Below, piece after piece: positions 10,656-22,515 of a stretch of 64,000 nucleotides of DNA. The notes under the pieces are model-generated. The model was not told the origin of the DNA and did not search any database. It saw only the letters and a program-made list of their open reading frames with translations. This stretch comes from Bostrychus sinensis (lineage: Eukaryota; Chordata; Actinopteri; Gobiiformes; Eleotridae). A program made the translations under genes and the position numbers. The first letter of the stretch is position 1, and each line of letters begins with the position of its first letter. The stretch lies in assembly GCA_020698575.1 (NCBI GenBank), contig CM036245.1, forward strand, positions 7,513,718-7,577,717, given 5' to 3'.

Positions 10656-13185
10656 TAGAAGTGAATTCCAGAGGTCCAGTGCTTTGGTCTGGTGATGGGG
10701 TTCTGGAGGCTGGAGGCCTGTTGTGTATGTAGTGTTGTTCTAGTAAGCAGGAGGTTTGGTTTTCCCATTATATTGAATATTTATATATTTATCATGTAGA
10801 GGGGGCTATGGTGTGAGATTGAGCTGGAGGGCAGGTAATAAATCTATGGAAGAATTTGCTCCCACATGCACACTATCAAGCGTCAGGCCTCTTCCTCTGC
10901 TGTGACGTTGTGTAGAGAGTTCAGCAAACAAGAGCAAGTCTAAAAACATGAAAGGTCTGTCTAAAGTATCAATATTCAGATGTTTTGGTGTGGTTTATGG
11001 ATAATATCTCTGCAGTTACTGGGCCTAATGGCATGAAACAAAAACTGGCACAAAGTTCACTGTCCCCTCTGTCACAAGTGACAGTAATCCCTCACTCGGC
11101 TTTACTTTTGTTTTCTCCTCCTATCTATACACATTTTTTTGTACCTTTAGGCCACTCTTCCATGTCAAAAATTAAAATAAAGCCATTGCTAGGTTGTTGC
11201 TGGGCTCTAACTGCGATGTGCTGCTTTCTTGCGAGACTCGAGACTCGAGACTTCCGTGACACCAGGTCGGCAACACTGAGACTTGCAAGTGTTGTTTTTG
11301 GCCAAGAGACACCAGTGGGAGATGCAGGACGCTTCAGTCACCCAATAACAACTTATTTAACCATCAGACGGACTCCCAAAATGATTATTGAAGGCAAAAA
11401 AGTTCTGCTTTAAGCCGTTAGATATAGAGAGGTTGTGGACTGAATCTCTAGTGATGTGCGACCATCTTTCTCTTGCTGGTATTGGTGACATCAATACCGA
11501 TTCTGATACCACCCTTGGCAGTTAAAACCATTGTTTTTTGTCTGTACTGATTGAATTTTGTAAATTTTAAAGCCCATATGGACACATGTTAAAATGTATG
11601 ATTACTTTATGTCACTGGAGCAGCAGAACAGAATAAATTGTGTTGGACATGACAGATCCAGTGGAAGGAGAAGTTGTTACTTACAATTTTTATTACTACT
11701 AAAGTATCGATACTTGCAGACTGGCATCGTTATAGGAATTATATTATCTAGTACTGATACTTAATTTGTGCTTTGACAGAGAAGACTTTGAGGAATAGGG
11801 AACACTTTAGCAGCAGATCTGTGAAGACTCTCACTCATCCAGGCTAAATGAATCACAAAAAAGGTTAAAAAGACGTCATCTGGCTTTCTCAATTCTGAAA
11901 TTAAACTGGTTAGAGTTTTAGGAAGGAGGAGTTTTAGACCTGAAACTAAATTCTACTGGTTCAGAAGTCTTGAAAGAGCCTCACTGGTTTCGGGTCGTTA
12001 GGAGTCCTTTGTCCTCAGAGTGAGAGAGACAGTCTTTAACCCCCCTGGGCCAAGTCAGCTAAGTGAAACTGGTTGGTTTTGAAAGACTGCTATAAACAGA
12101 TGAAGTTGTCTCTGAGACCATTTCCGTTTAAAGAAGGTTTTTTGTTTTAGACGCACAGATTGCTTCTTTGACCCCTCGCTCACTTTGGCAGCAGATTCTT
12201 CCACAGTTTTCTCCTGTCTCCATCTCACACCACAGGCCTGTAGGTCGTTGTTACATCATGTGAACTCAAACTATACACAGCCCTAAGCCTTTCTATATTC
12301 GTGCATGACATTTGCGGCTGTTGTTAAGGGTTAAAGCAAGTCTACGCACACAAAACACAAAAACAACCTGTTTATTGTCAACTGTCCCCTAAACCGACCC
12401 CAGCGGCCTCTCCTGTATCTGGGCAGCGTAGGTGCAAACGCGGCCCTTGCTCTTGTATAATGAGTTAAGTCCAGGTGTCCGTGCTGCAGGATTACAGGAG
12501 CGTTTGTCCCGTGAACTCACGGACTCTAAGACGCCTGAGCCCGGCTAGGACAGGTAAACGGCGGGATTAAGGTCTTCAAATGGGTTTAATATGGGGGCTT
12601 TAGGCTGATCTCTTCAGGACTTTAGGCTGTGACGGTCCAACTAAATCTCCGCGGTACGTTCAGGTGTTCACTTAGCGCAAGGGACGCCCCCGGGGGAAAT
12701 CTGGTTCGTGGCTGAAGAGAAGAGGAGCTTGGGATCTCGTTAGCGCAGCCGTTTTAAAATGTGCTCACACCGAGATCCAATCAGGAAGGATTTGAACTAA
12801 ATGGATTGACGAAAGGATTGTGGCAGAGGAGTTTAGTGAGGGAAGAGCAGGTGACATGCCAAGGTATTCCGAGTTTGGGTCAAGTGTAGGCGGCTTGAAG
12901 GAAAAAGAAGAGGGCTTATGACACAGGGAAATGTCCAGTGTTTGGTAACAGCAGTCTATGAGAAATGTAGTTTTGGTGTTTGGAGAAGCAACAAAAGACC
13001 AATGGCTTTGTGTTACGTATGGCTAATAATAGGGCTGCTTTTAGAACAGCTAACGTCAGCTTTCACAACTTCAAAACTGCTCTCTGTGCAAGTGTGTCCC
13101 ATAGAAGGGATAAGACAGCTTTTTATTCTGTTTCTGATTAATACAACCTCAGAACTTAGCACTGCCCAGTACCAGTTCTTTGTAC
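10656..13185. other. intergenic; MITE-like piece and a GC-rich block
   Basis: 11440-11780 has ends of the ATGTGCGACC...TACTGATACTT type with GATACC/GGTATC words, so it is probably a decayed inverted-repeat element. 12290-12560 is unique and rich in CG dinucleotides (CCCCAGCGGCCTCTCCTG; GGACAGGTAAACGGCGGG), a possible regulatory block. No exon is supported. Confidence 0.35.
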
Positions 13186-13556
13186 TCTATACCAGGGCTG
13201 GTATTTTTTCAATACCACTTCTTAAACAATACCTGGTTGTTGATACCAGTACCTGAGCGATACTTTTTCTGATACCTATGGTGTGCCAATTAATCTTCTA
13301 CAATCATAAAACACAATAATATTCAATAAAAGACCAATTTTTGGAGCAAAATTCTTAGCTGCAAGTTAAAACCAGTAGTTTGTATGACTTAACGCTGTTA
13401 TTTATTTGAGTCATACATGCAAAGGAACATTAAAGGTCCTACTAGGTATTGAAACTTAGTATTGAATACATTTTTTTTATGCCAGTAGTATTCTAACCTT
13501 TCTTTGGATACCACACAGGTATCGTTTAACAGTACACAGCACTACATTATACAGAA
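13186..13556 (+). mobile_element. inverted-repeat element, family F, copy 1
   Basis: Full of GATACC/GGTATC words (ACCAGGGCTGGTATT start). Shares TTCTACAATCATAAAACACA and CATACATGCAAAGGAACATT with 16818-17170 and, inverted, with 20143-20494. Confidence 0.7.
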
Positions 13557-13710
13557 AATGCTTGAATGAACTAGGACTAAACCAAAGGTAAGCTCTTTCA
13601 CAATGGTCCAGAATCCATTAAAACACATCTAAAGCAAACAGTTTGTTAACTTTTCGGGAGGTAGACATTGCCACTCTTTAACTACTCTGTGTATAACATG
13701 TCTGCTCCTT

Positions 13711-14230
13711 AAAAGGGAATATATTATGAAGAATCTACTTTTCTGAGCTTTCTCCCATGTTATAGTGTTCCCTAATTAAAAACAGACCTGGAGTTTTGTT
13801 TCATTCACAACTGTTTACGTAATCTTCTATTGTCTGGCATGGTCAGTCTGAGGGTTCAAAATGCTTGGTTACATGAAGCCCCGCCCACTCCAGGAAGCAC
13901 TGACCAATCAACAAGCCCTCTACATCCAGCCTGCTCTCATTCATTTATCCAAAAATGGTGTGCAGCTCTGTTTCCACTGATTACCCACAGCTTTTTTTAT
14001 TTTGTGGTAAAATGGCGTCATACAAAAAGTTTAAAGAAGTAAAAAGCTATTTTTCTATGTTTTTGTTCAAAAGACCGCACCACTCTGCTGCCCTCTGCTG
14101 GTTTCTTCACCTGTAGAATACTTATTAAAAACGTTTTCTTTTGGTTACAAAAAAGGTTGTAAAATGTGCTGCTGTTCTAAGTTCCAAGATTTGTTTAAAA
14201 AAATGAATAAAAGCATCACATAGCCCCTTT
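13711..14230 (+). mobile_element. inverted-repeat element, family A, copy 4
   Basis: Starts AAAGGGAATATATTATG and ends GCATCACATAGCCCCTTT. It holds all family A landmarks, including CCCCGCCCACTCCAGGAAGC and TGACCAATCAACAAGC (GC box and CCAAT box, inverted). Confidence 0.8.
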
Positions 14231-14991
14231 AAATATTCTGTATTCTCCTCCTGTTCTCCTTATCACCAAATGTAATTACTACCTTATAATTTCAATTTCC
14301 TTTGTCTTAGACTAAAACATTCAGCTGACAGTTATTTCTGAGTTATTAACCTATCTGCACATGTGCTAAAAAACATCATTTCTAAGTAACTATAAAGCTG
14401 TTATGATCTAAATTGTTTGTTTGGAGCCTCCTCTCTGAACAGTAAACTGTCCTGGAGATACAGATCGCTGTGTGGGGCAGGAAGGGCGGGACGAGCAGAT
14501 CCAGATTCCGGCCCTGACCCAGATCTTTAGCACCTCCAGTCTGCCTGATGTGACACGGTGACACCTCCCTTTCCTCTACTAAATGTGGACAATTAGAGTA
14601 AATAAGAAAGATAGGATCAGAGCTGACTGTGGCTGAGGAAAACATCCGCTCGTCTGAGAAAACAGAGAGATCTGAGAGAGGAGTCATGTGGGTTTAAAGG
14701 GGCAATGGGCATACTCTAAAGGACAAACTGTTGAAGTCCAGCAGTGTCCCAAATAGTGAATACTGACACGTTCTAGAAAGTAGAGCTTTGAGATATTTGG
14801 GAATGTTTTCAGATTTGACCCACCCTTCCACTGCTACTGGAGCCACTACTACTTTTCCTGTTCTATACAAAGAAGTTAGTCTAGTCTTCCTTCTCCTGAG
14901 TTTCATGTCGATGGGCAGAACACTCACAGGTGGAGTAACCAATCAGAGAAACGAAGGACCTGACGTAAGCAGTGCACTGCTGACCCGTATC
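14231..14991. other. intergenic; unrecognised 101-codon frame at 14382-14687
   Basis: The minus strand is open at 14382-14687 (starts MTPLSDLSVFSDERMF), moderately GC-rich and unique. No domain, splice partner or regulatory context, so I do not call it a gene. Confidence 0.25.
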
Positions 14992-15411
14992 TAGTGTTGT
15001 AGCGCCCAAGACTGGTCTTGAGAGCATTTTTTTAAAGGTCTTGGTTTCATCTCGGTCTTCACTGCAGTTTTATTCGGTCTTGGTCTTGGTCTTGTTTCAG
15101 TCTCGGATGTGGCGGTCTCAGAGATTTTATTTACCAAACATTATGAGAAAATGCTATTCTTAATAATTTTGGAGAAATTAGTTTTCAGCAACAGAAAAAA
15201 CAGGAACATGATCCATCTCTATTTGTTTGAGTCTGTTGCATTAGATCATTAAAATAATAATTTATGTATTTGAACCTCTTTTTTATTTAGTGTTAATTCA
15301 CAGGTTTTGGTCTCGACCTGGTCTCAGTCCATAAAAGTCTCAGTCTCGAACCCTGAAAGTCACGACACTGTCTTGGTCTCGGTTCACTCTGGACTATTGA
15401 CTACAACACTA
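14992..15411. mobile_element. hAT-like element with AGTGTTGTAG ends, copy 1
   Basis: Inverted ends TAGTGTTGTAGCGCC and GACTACAACACTA enclose many GGTCTTGG/GTCTCGG words. The same family is at 18390-19173. No coding capacity. Confidence 0.75.
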
Positions 15412-16413
15412 CCCATATCCAAAACAAACATGGCCCTTACAAAGAATTGTTGCCGGTTTTACTCATTTCTGAACTGGGACAGGTGCAAAAGCCAGTTGTA
15501 CAAAGACTTGGGGAAAAGTGGGTTTGCTTGAATGTTGTTGTTAGGTCAGAGGTCAGCATGACTTTACTGTTGTTAACATGGAAACAAGATGAAGAGAAAA
15601 AACACTGAACAACGAGGACTTCAGCAAAACCAACAGGTGATGAAAAAAAGCACTAAACGCCGTTAATCAGGTCAGAGAAGTTATTAAATTCACTCTGTAT
15701 AAGCCGCCGCCATTATTGTTTTGATAGGAGAAACATTAGAACTAATATAATGAGATCTAACTTCAGCGTTATATATGGAATAACTGCCCAGAAAAGTTAA
15801 AATACTGTCTCTGTTGTAGCTGAGCTGTCTGGAAATTGTTAAGTGTTATTTTCATAGTAAACTTCCCAGTAAACTTGTTTGTATTGTCAGTCTAGAGATG
15901 AATGGAGGCCTGGTGTTGTGAAGAAGTCAGTGAGTGCACAGAGTTATCTCTGCTGTAGATACCGCACAGTCCTGGAGCCAACACCGCTCTATCTGCTGCT
16001 CTCATCTCCACACAACACACACGACGCCCAAACAAGCACCGCAGATAAAACCAACTACATCCGCATACAAGAACACCATCAGGAAATTAACAGGCCACGC
16101 ACCGTACGTGAGGAGGACGGAGGCAAAACCGCACCAGAAAGGAACTACAATCATCACTATCACAGCTATCAGTCTGGGCAGATGACATCATGGATAATAA
16201 CATGACACAGATTTAGTATAAGAACTGGAGGGGTCGTGTGGCCATTTGAGGTACTGCAGCCTCTTGACACAGTGAAGGACGGCAGAGCTGAGGCCTTTCT
16301 CTCACAACTACTACAGACACTTCTGCCTGAATAAAGCTGGAAGGACTTAAATATCGACATGAAAGGAGAATCTACGAGTGCTTGTACTGAACGGTGGAGG
16401 ACAGAACACAAAA
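15412..16413. other. intergenic, no gene recognised
   Basis: 15879-16205 reads open on plus for 108 codons without recognisable motifs. No repeat is recognised. Confidence 0.3.
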
Positions 16414-16769
16414 CAGGGTTTCTGCAAGCTTCAATAAGTTTAATTTAAGACATTTTGTAAGACCTTTTTAAGACAATGGTAAAGAAAAATAAGACCTCTT
16501 TAGAAAGCATGCTGTGTACAAAAAGCTGAAACCATCTGTGACATTGAGTGCCACAAAGCATTTTGGTCTTGGTGAGAAAAGGTCTAAGCTTTCATTCTAA
16601 GCTTTTGAGTATTTAAGAGGACATTGCATCAAATGTATGTAACATATTTGAGACATGTTTAAATGTACATGACCTAATCAAATTTAAGACTTTTCAAGAC
16701 TTTAAATTCAGACTTTACAGTTTCAATTAAAGAGTTTTTTAGACTTTTTAAGACCCTGCAGAAACCCTG
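16414..16769. mobile_element. hAT-like element with CAGGGTTTCTGCA ends
   Basis: A perfect 13-bp inverted repeat (CAGGGTTTCTGCA at the left, its complement ending at 16769) bounds 356 bp of A/T-rich sequence with many TTTAAGAC words. CAGGG ends are usual for hAT elements. No clear target duplication. Confidence 0.78.
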
Positions 16770-16817
16770 ATATAATGGCTAATTAGCACGGCTATAATAG
16801 CAACATGATGCTAACTG

Positions 16818-17170
16818 GGGCTTGGTATCATTCAGATTTTTTTATACTAGTACTTAAATGATACCTGGTTTTCAATACCAATACTGGAGTGATACCTTTC
16901 TGATACCTATAGTGTGCTAATTCATCTTCTACAATCATACAACACATTAATATTCAATAAAAGACCAATTTTTGGACAACAATTCTTAGCTGTAAGTTAA
17001 AACCAGTAGTTTGTATGATTTATTCTGTGTTATTTATTTTATTCATACATGCAAAGGAACATTAAAGGTCTCACTAGACATTGAAACTTGGTTATGCACT
17101 AAAAAAATAGTTTTTGATAACAGTAGTATTAACTAATTAACTTTTCTTTCAATACTACAAATGTACCATA
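16818..17170 (+). mobile_element. inverted-repeat element, family F, copy 2
   Basis: Shares CATACATGCAAAGGAACATT and AAACCAGTAGTTTGTATGA with 13186-13556. Same orientation. Confidence 0.7.
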
Positions 17171-17466
17171 ACGTTAGCATATAGATTAATAAGCTGACTG
17201 ACCACGGTTTTAACGCCAACATTATCAAAAAGAGTTCAGTGATGATGTAAAAGCTTTAGAAACACACAGGAGCACTTTCTGGTTTCACAAGTTTACGTAG
17301 AGCTGTGAGACCAAGTGTTTTCAGCTCTTGAGAAGCGCATTACCACAGCATACAGGATTACTCAAACATGCGCAAATGAAACAAAATAATACTCCAGGTC
17401 TGTTTTTGAGGTGGAAACAAAATTAATAACATGGTTAAAATCTCAGAAATGTTACTCAGCAAAGCA
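17171..17466 (-). mobile_element. family B element, partial
   Basis: Contains TTAGAAACACACAGGAGCAC, GAGCTGTGAGACCAAGTG and CATACAGGATTACTCAAACA, all shared with 22516-23051 and 63060-63515. One end is missing. Confidence 0.65.
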
Positions 17467-18389
17467 TTAAAAGTTTGCCAAAAAGCAGGCGTTACGCAAG
17501 GCTATGTTGTTATGATTGATAGTATGTTTACCCAATTATGTCTAGAGGCAGTTTATTGTTCATATGTGGATTTTGACCACTAAAAAAATTACTTCTTAAA
17601 CAAATGAAATAAATTTTGTCTCACTCTTGTTCACACTTTCTACATAATATATAACATAATAAATTGGAATAGATATTTAATCCATAGACCTACAGGGGAC
17701 AAACTGAGCACTGCTGGAGGAAAAGCGCACTTCTTTCTTCTTTCTTTTCGAGCACACATTCTTTACACTTTTTACATCCACTTTCCTGTCTTCATTAACC
17801 TTTGTCACACATTACTAATGCCTCTCTGGGTGTAGGAAACCCATTCGGGACAGTGATCTATGCGTGTCCATTCGTCAAAGTCACTCGCACAAAAAAGGCA
17901 TAACTCTGAATTAATGACCTGCTTTTGTCTTTTTCTCAGGGCTTATTTTTCCATTAGCGCTACGGGTCGCTGCCAAAGCCCGAAAAACGAACGTGGGTTT
18001 AGGGCGAGAGGCAACTGTCAAGAGGACGGTTATAAGAGAGCAAACAACACTCGCATTTATCCGAAAAGCAAATATCTCTGAGCAGACGGGCGGGTAAACA
18101 GAGGCAGAGCCGAGGAGGCGAGAAGTTTTTGGCCCTCGGTGACAGCGCTAACACATGGGACGGAGGCGTCATGATGAGATCTGAACGACGCTCCTCTGTT
18201 TGTGGAGAGGATTATGGCGCTGATTATTTTGGTGGAGCATGCGTGCGGTGCTCAGTTTGTCAGACGGAGAGGCAGAGAGTTGTATAGAGGGTGGAGAAAG
18301 TATGTCAAGAATAATCCCAAAGTTTGTTTAGTGATTTTTAACAGATTTAAACCCTAAGTAAGAGCGGAGGGATCATTTAAAGGGGCAAT
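17467..18389. other. intergenic with unique CG-rich block 17830-18260
   Basis: 17830-18260 is unique and CG-rich by the standard of the window (CATTAGCGCTACGGGTCGC; GACGGGCGGGTAAACAGAGG). No convincing exon. Candidate conserved non-coding or promoter-like sequence. Confidence 0.35.
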
Positions 18390-18585
18390 TAGTGTTGTAA
18401 CCAAGACCTTACTAATCAAGACCAAGATCAGGCAAAGTCCAGGGTGAACCAAAACATTTAAGGACAGAGTTGCAACCAAACCTTGTGAACTAAAGGGTAA
18501 AAGTAAAAAGAAGAAGTGGTTCAAACAGTTTCCTGGTTCGTCTGATGCGGAAAACTGATTACTCCAAAATTACTGTATAAAGAAT

Positions 18586-19033
18586 GGGCTCTATGCACAG
18601 AACTGCGTGACGTATTGCCAGTTAAAAATAAGTCCGCTGAGTCACTTCCGGCTATGGCTGACGGTAGACATCGACCTCCCGAAACAAATAACGAGTTTGT
18701 TTATTAATTCATTTTCGTTTGTTTAAAGAAAGCCATTTAAAATATTCGTCTCATGCTAATTAGCATTAGCAACTTACCTTCAAAGTTAGCTATTTAGGAT
18801 GATATATAGAATTTAAATCCTTTCTCCATTTTGCTCTGTGGTGTCGAGCTAAACAGACGAACAATGCGCCTAACATCATTTATTGTGACTTTAGGTAGCT
18901 CGAGTAGACACCGGGTAAACTCCAAAGACTCAGCCATTTTCGTGTAAACAACGCTGCTCCACATTGGCTCTCCCAACCGGAACTGACTCAGCGGCCTGAC
19001 ATAGAACGCGGAAGTAACGTGTGCATATAGCCC
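18586..19033 (-). mobile_element. nested GGGC-ended DNA element with captured first exon
   Basis: Inverted ends GGGCTCTATGCAC and GTGCATATAGCCC, flanked on both sides by AT (2-bp target duplication). Subterminal parts also pair (CTGAGTCACTTCCGG with CCGGAACTGACTCAG). Ends, target duplication and a promoter-plus-first-exon interior are compatible with the ISL2EU/PIF-Harbinger-related group; that assignment is tentative. Confidence 0.65.
18794..18937 (-). pseudogene. decayed first exon of a transposon-type gene
   Basis: Minus strand: reads MAESLEFTRCLLELPKVTIN, then DVRRIVRLFSSTPQSKMEKG and FKFYISS, then TAA. About 20 bp beyond the stop is AACTTTGAAG/GTAAGT, a good splice donor in the same exon. 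The stop therefore looks like a mutation inside a first exon that once spliced onward. The peptide style resembles the N-termini of proteins encoded by fish DNA transposons; I cannot name the family with certainty. Confidence 0.5.
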
Positions 19034-19173
19034 ATAGCATTTTCTTATAATATTTGGAGACCAAGACCAAGTAAAACTGCAGCTGAGACCAAGATGAGAC
19101 CAAAACTATAAAAAAAAAAATGGTCTCAAAACCGGTCTCAAGGCCAAGACCTGTCTCAGGCGCTACAACACTA

Positions 19174-19506
19174 GGGGCAACTTTTTTTTTAGCTCCCATG
19201 TTACAATGTTGCTTCATCAAAAACATACCTTGAGTTGTGTTTTGTTTCATTCACGCCTGTTTGACTAATACTGTATCCTCTGGCGCTGAGTTTCTGAGGC
19301 CTCCGAACGCTCAGTTGCACAAACCTCCGCCCACTCCAGGAAGCACTGACCAATCAACAACAAGCTCTTCTACATCCAGGCTGCTCTCATTCATTTATCC
19401 AAAAGACAGTGTACAGCAAAAAGTTTAAGAAAGCAAAAGGTTTTTTTTCCCGTTCCTGTTCAAAAGAGCGTAACAGAGCTGCACTCTGCTGGTCTCTTCG
19501 TCATCT
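19174..19506 (+). mobile_element. inverted-repeat element, family A, copy 5 (interrupted)
   Basis: Continues the family A copy whose end (AAAGGGGCAA) lies at 18379-18389, split by the hAT-like insertion. Retains CCGCCCACTCCAGGAAGC and TGACCAATCAACAACAAGC. Truncated at CTGGTCTCTTCGTC. Confidence 0.72.
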
Positions 19507-20142
19507 CTGGCCACCACCAAACACACAAACGTTCATACAGGCAATATGTGTGTCTGGCTGTTTTTTTGGATGACGGCTCTACCACCTGAGAGTAGACAGA
19601 GTATTATTTATTGATTGATTTTAGAAGTTTATTCTGTGCAGCACTTTGGAAACTGACTTTGTTCTGTTTAAATGAAGTGGACTGGAAGCTATGGAAAGTT
19701 TAACAAAGGTAATCAGCTTCACACTGTCCCTCTGCGATGTTATCTTTTCAGAATAAATGTCCGTGTCTCTGTTCTGTGAGGGCAGCCATGTTCCTCTATG
19801 TGTCTATACGAGTCTGTACGATCAGTCTGCGGAGGTTTACACAGAGACCAAAGACTGTCACTGAACATAAATGTTTCACAAGAACTCACTGCTCTCCATA
19901 CATCAACCCGAGCATGTTTCTATTACTGCAACCTTTAGTACTGGTCCTTATAAACAATAACAGTATGGTCAAGCCCAAATCCAGTGGAAGAAGATTTGCA
20001 TTAGTTGCTTATGAGGCATTGTTAGCACTAAAGATATAATATTTATTTATTGTATTTGAGGAAAACGTATTTATTATTATTATTATTTATTACTTGATGT
20101 CATTATTGTAATCTTCCACTTATTCCCGTCAGAGGTCGCGGG
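19507..20142. other. intergenic, no feature recognised
   Basis: Unique sequence. 19737-20039 is open for 100 codons on plus but has no recognisable protein features. Confidence 0.3.
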
Positions 20143-20494
20143 TAGGGCTGGGTATCGTTAAATGATAGTTTTGTGGTATTGAAAAAAGATACTACTATAA
20201 AACTACCGGCATTGAAAAAAAAATAAAATTATTTAATACTAAGTTTCAATACGTAGTGTGACCTTTAATGTTCCTTTGCATGAATCAAATAAAATACACC
20301 GAATAAATCATACAAACTACTGCTACTACTTTAACTTACAGCTGAGAATTTTGCTCCAAAAATGTGTCTTTTATTTAATATTATAGTGTTTAATAGTAGT
20401 AGAAGATGAATTACCACACCATAGGTATCATCGCTCAGGTACTGGCATCGAAAACCAGGTATTGTTTAGGAACTGGTGTCGGTACCCAGCTCTA
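20143..20494 (-). mobile_element. inverted-repeat element, family F, copy 3
   Basis: Complete copy: TAGGGCTGGGTATCG at the left and CGGTACCCAGCTCTA at the right. Interior matches 13186-13556 and 16818-17170 in reverse. Confidence 0.8.
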
Positions 20495-20574
20495 GTCGTG
20501 GATGACCAGAGCCTATCCCAGGACCTATGGGCCGGAACCACAGCCTGGACAATGGCCAGGGGCTGACAGAGATT

Positions 20575-21191
20575 TAGGGCTGCACGATATAAGAAAAATG
20601 TGCAATAACTAATGTCTAATGACAAATATCTTGATAACAATAAGACAATACCATCAAGAAGGCCCAGGAGATGTTCTTCCTGCAGCAGCTAAACCTCCCG
20701 TCACAAAAGTCCTCTGCTGTAGGACTCATAAACATTAGATAACCCGGCTGCTATTGGTCACTTTGTCACTTTATTAAGGTCACTTTTTATCCACATGTTC
20801 TATTCTCTCTTTTTTTTTTTTTTTTTGGACTGTTTACATTGTGCACTATCATGCATCAATCATATCTGGTATGTATTAATGTTCATCTGTATAGTCTGTC
20901 ATAATGTTTTGTAAATACACACAACTTAAACACGCTGTTTTGTTCATATCTGTATATTTTGTAAATTTATTCCATTTACAGATTATTTTATTCTATTTTA
21001 TCCAGCATGTTTATTATTATGTTACTTGTTGATTTTTGCACCAAATGGACAATGCAAATTCCCTGTGATGTAAAACCTTTTCACTTACAAAGGTAATAAA
21101 CAGAATTCTGCTTGGAGGTATGTGAATACTCTTATGAAGAATAGGGCTTTATTATCCACAGACATAACTAGGCTATATTTGTGCAGCCCTA
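20575..21191. mobile_element. inverted-repeat element with TAGGGCTGCACGATAT ends, interrupted
   Basis: Left end TAGGGCTGCACGATATAAG, right end TATTTGTGCAGCCCTA. The same end sequence occurs at 61775-62229. The centre is replaced by LINE-like sequence. Confidence 0.7.
20643..21125 (+). mobile_element. LINE 3' end nested in the element above
   Basis: Begins with a reverse-transcriptase tail-like peptide (KKAQEMFFLQQLNLPSQKSS) followed by a 3' UTR of the type ending TTGCACCAAATGGACAATGC...GTAATAAACAGAATTCTG, typical of CR1/L2-clade fish LINEs. Confidence 0.55.
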
Positions 21192-22515
21192 CACACAGAT
21201 TGTAATACATGCTGCATGTCTGTGGGACAGGAGGAAAGCAAAGGTAAAATTTAAACTATAAACTATTTAAACTACAAAACCAGTCCAATAAAAAGCAGGT
21301 GGTCCAAAATGTATAAAAAATATAATGCTTGAAGCTGACTAAAAACACTGCTTTTCTATTCAATAACAATATTTTCTATAGCTACAATCCCAACCTAGGG
21401 GATTTCTCACATATTTTTAGCGTCTAGGTCACTGTCTGTTTCCTAAGACCATTTGTCCGCCTTTGTAAGTGTCCCAAATTCTTCTAACCACTTAATTTTA
21501 ACGAGTTCTTTGTAAATCCGTTTGGAGGAACGAGTGCGTCGCCCTGTCGTCTCTGGGTTAAGCCCCTCTCTTGTTCAGATGAGACAAACAGCAGCTTGAA
21601 CAAACAGATCTCATTGTGACGGACTGACGCAACAGAGACTGTGGTCCGACGTGGATGATGTGAAGGGGATGACGGCAGGGTTTGGTGAGACGAGTAAAGA
21701 AGGGGAATACTGCCCCTGACTGGTCACAAGAGGAACTGCATGTGGGTTTGTGAGGACAACATGGTTCTGCCAAGTATGAGCGTGAACAATGTAGGAACAA
21801 AATGCAAACAGCAGAGTGGCTAATACAATAGAGAAGTAATGTAACGTGATTTTAAAAGTGAATATAGGTAAATAAAATAGTGCTTTAAAATACATGTGGC
21901 ATAGGGTTGGCAGTAAAATAATTTAGAAAAATAACTGGGTAAAATGATCAAATTTATCTCAATAATTTTATAGTTTTCAATCAGACTGAAATGTTCAGAT
22001 TCAGATTACTTTTTTGACCCCAGAGAAATGAACATGTCACATACTATACACACATACCGTATGTGGTCCCAATCAAACAGCTCATAGAGGACTTAAAATA
22101 AATCAAATAAATACCAAAAAGAGCCACAACCACATTTAAAATGACTGAGTTAGTTTAAAAAACACCACCTTTAGGGTTTAATAGTCTAATGGCCGAAATA
22201 ATAAAAGAATTGGAATTGTACATTATTAGAATAAGTGTCTGTAGGCTTAAATCAAATCATGTCAAGACCAAAAAAAAAAAAAAAGAAAACAAAGAAAAAA
22301 AAAAGCCAATTAATTTATCATACTTTAGTCCTTGAGTTTTAAGTTTTTTTCACCAAAGCACTTTACAAAACAAAATATAACACCTACATATAACGGCTTA
22401 ACCATACCAAAGGTAACCAAATATCGCTAATCTTATCATTATTGTGATATTGTCATCACAAAGAACATGTTTTTATACTGTGAATACTGTGAAGCCTAAA
22501 TTTAAAGTTTTATTT
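21192..22515. other. intergenic; LINE fragment near 21985-22090
   Basis: 21985-22090 (TTCAGATTACTTTTTTGACC) resembles the inverted 3' end of a LINE. 21400-21700 is unique and more GC-rich. A-rich runs lie at 22265-22305. No exon supported. Confidence 0.35.

Larger units (their letters stand above)
18390..19173. mobile_element. hAT-like element with AGTGTTGTA ends, copy 2, 8-bp target duplication
   Basis: Ends TAGTGTTGTAACC and GGCGCTACAACACTA. Flanked by GGGGCAAT on the left and GGGGCAAC on the right, an 8-bp target duplication with one mismatch, which is the hAT signature. The target is the terminus of a family A element, whose remainder continues at 19174. A second element (18586-19033) sits inside. 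Confidence 0.82.

Noticed and set aside
10142..10768. 208-codon minus-strand frame, very hydrophobic
   Set aside because: It runs through the A/T-rich tandem repeat; Phe/Leu/Tyr/Ile runs come from AAATA repeats.
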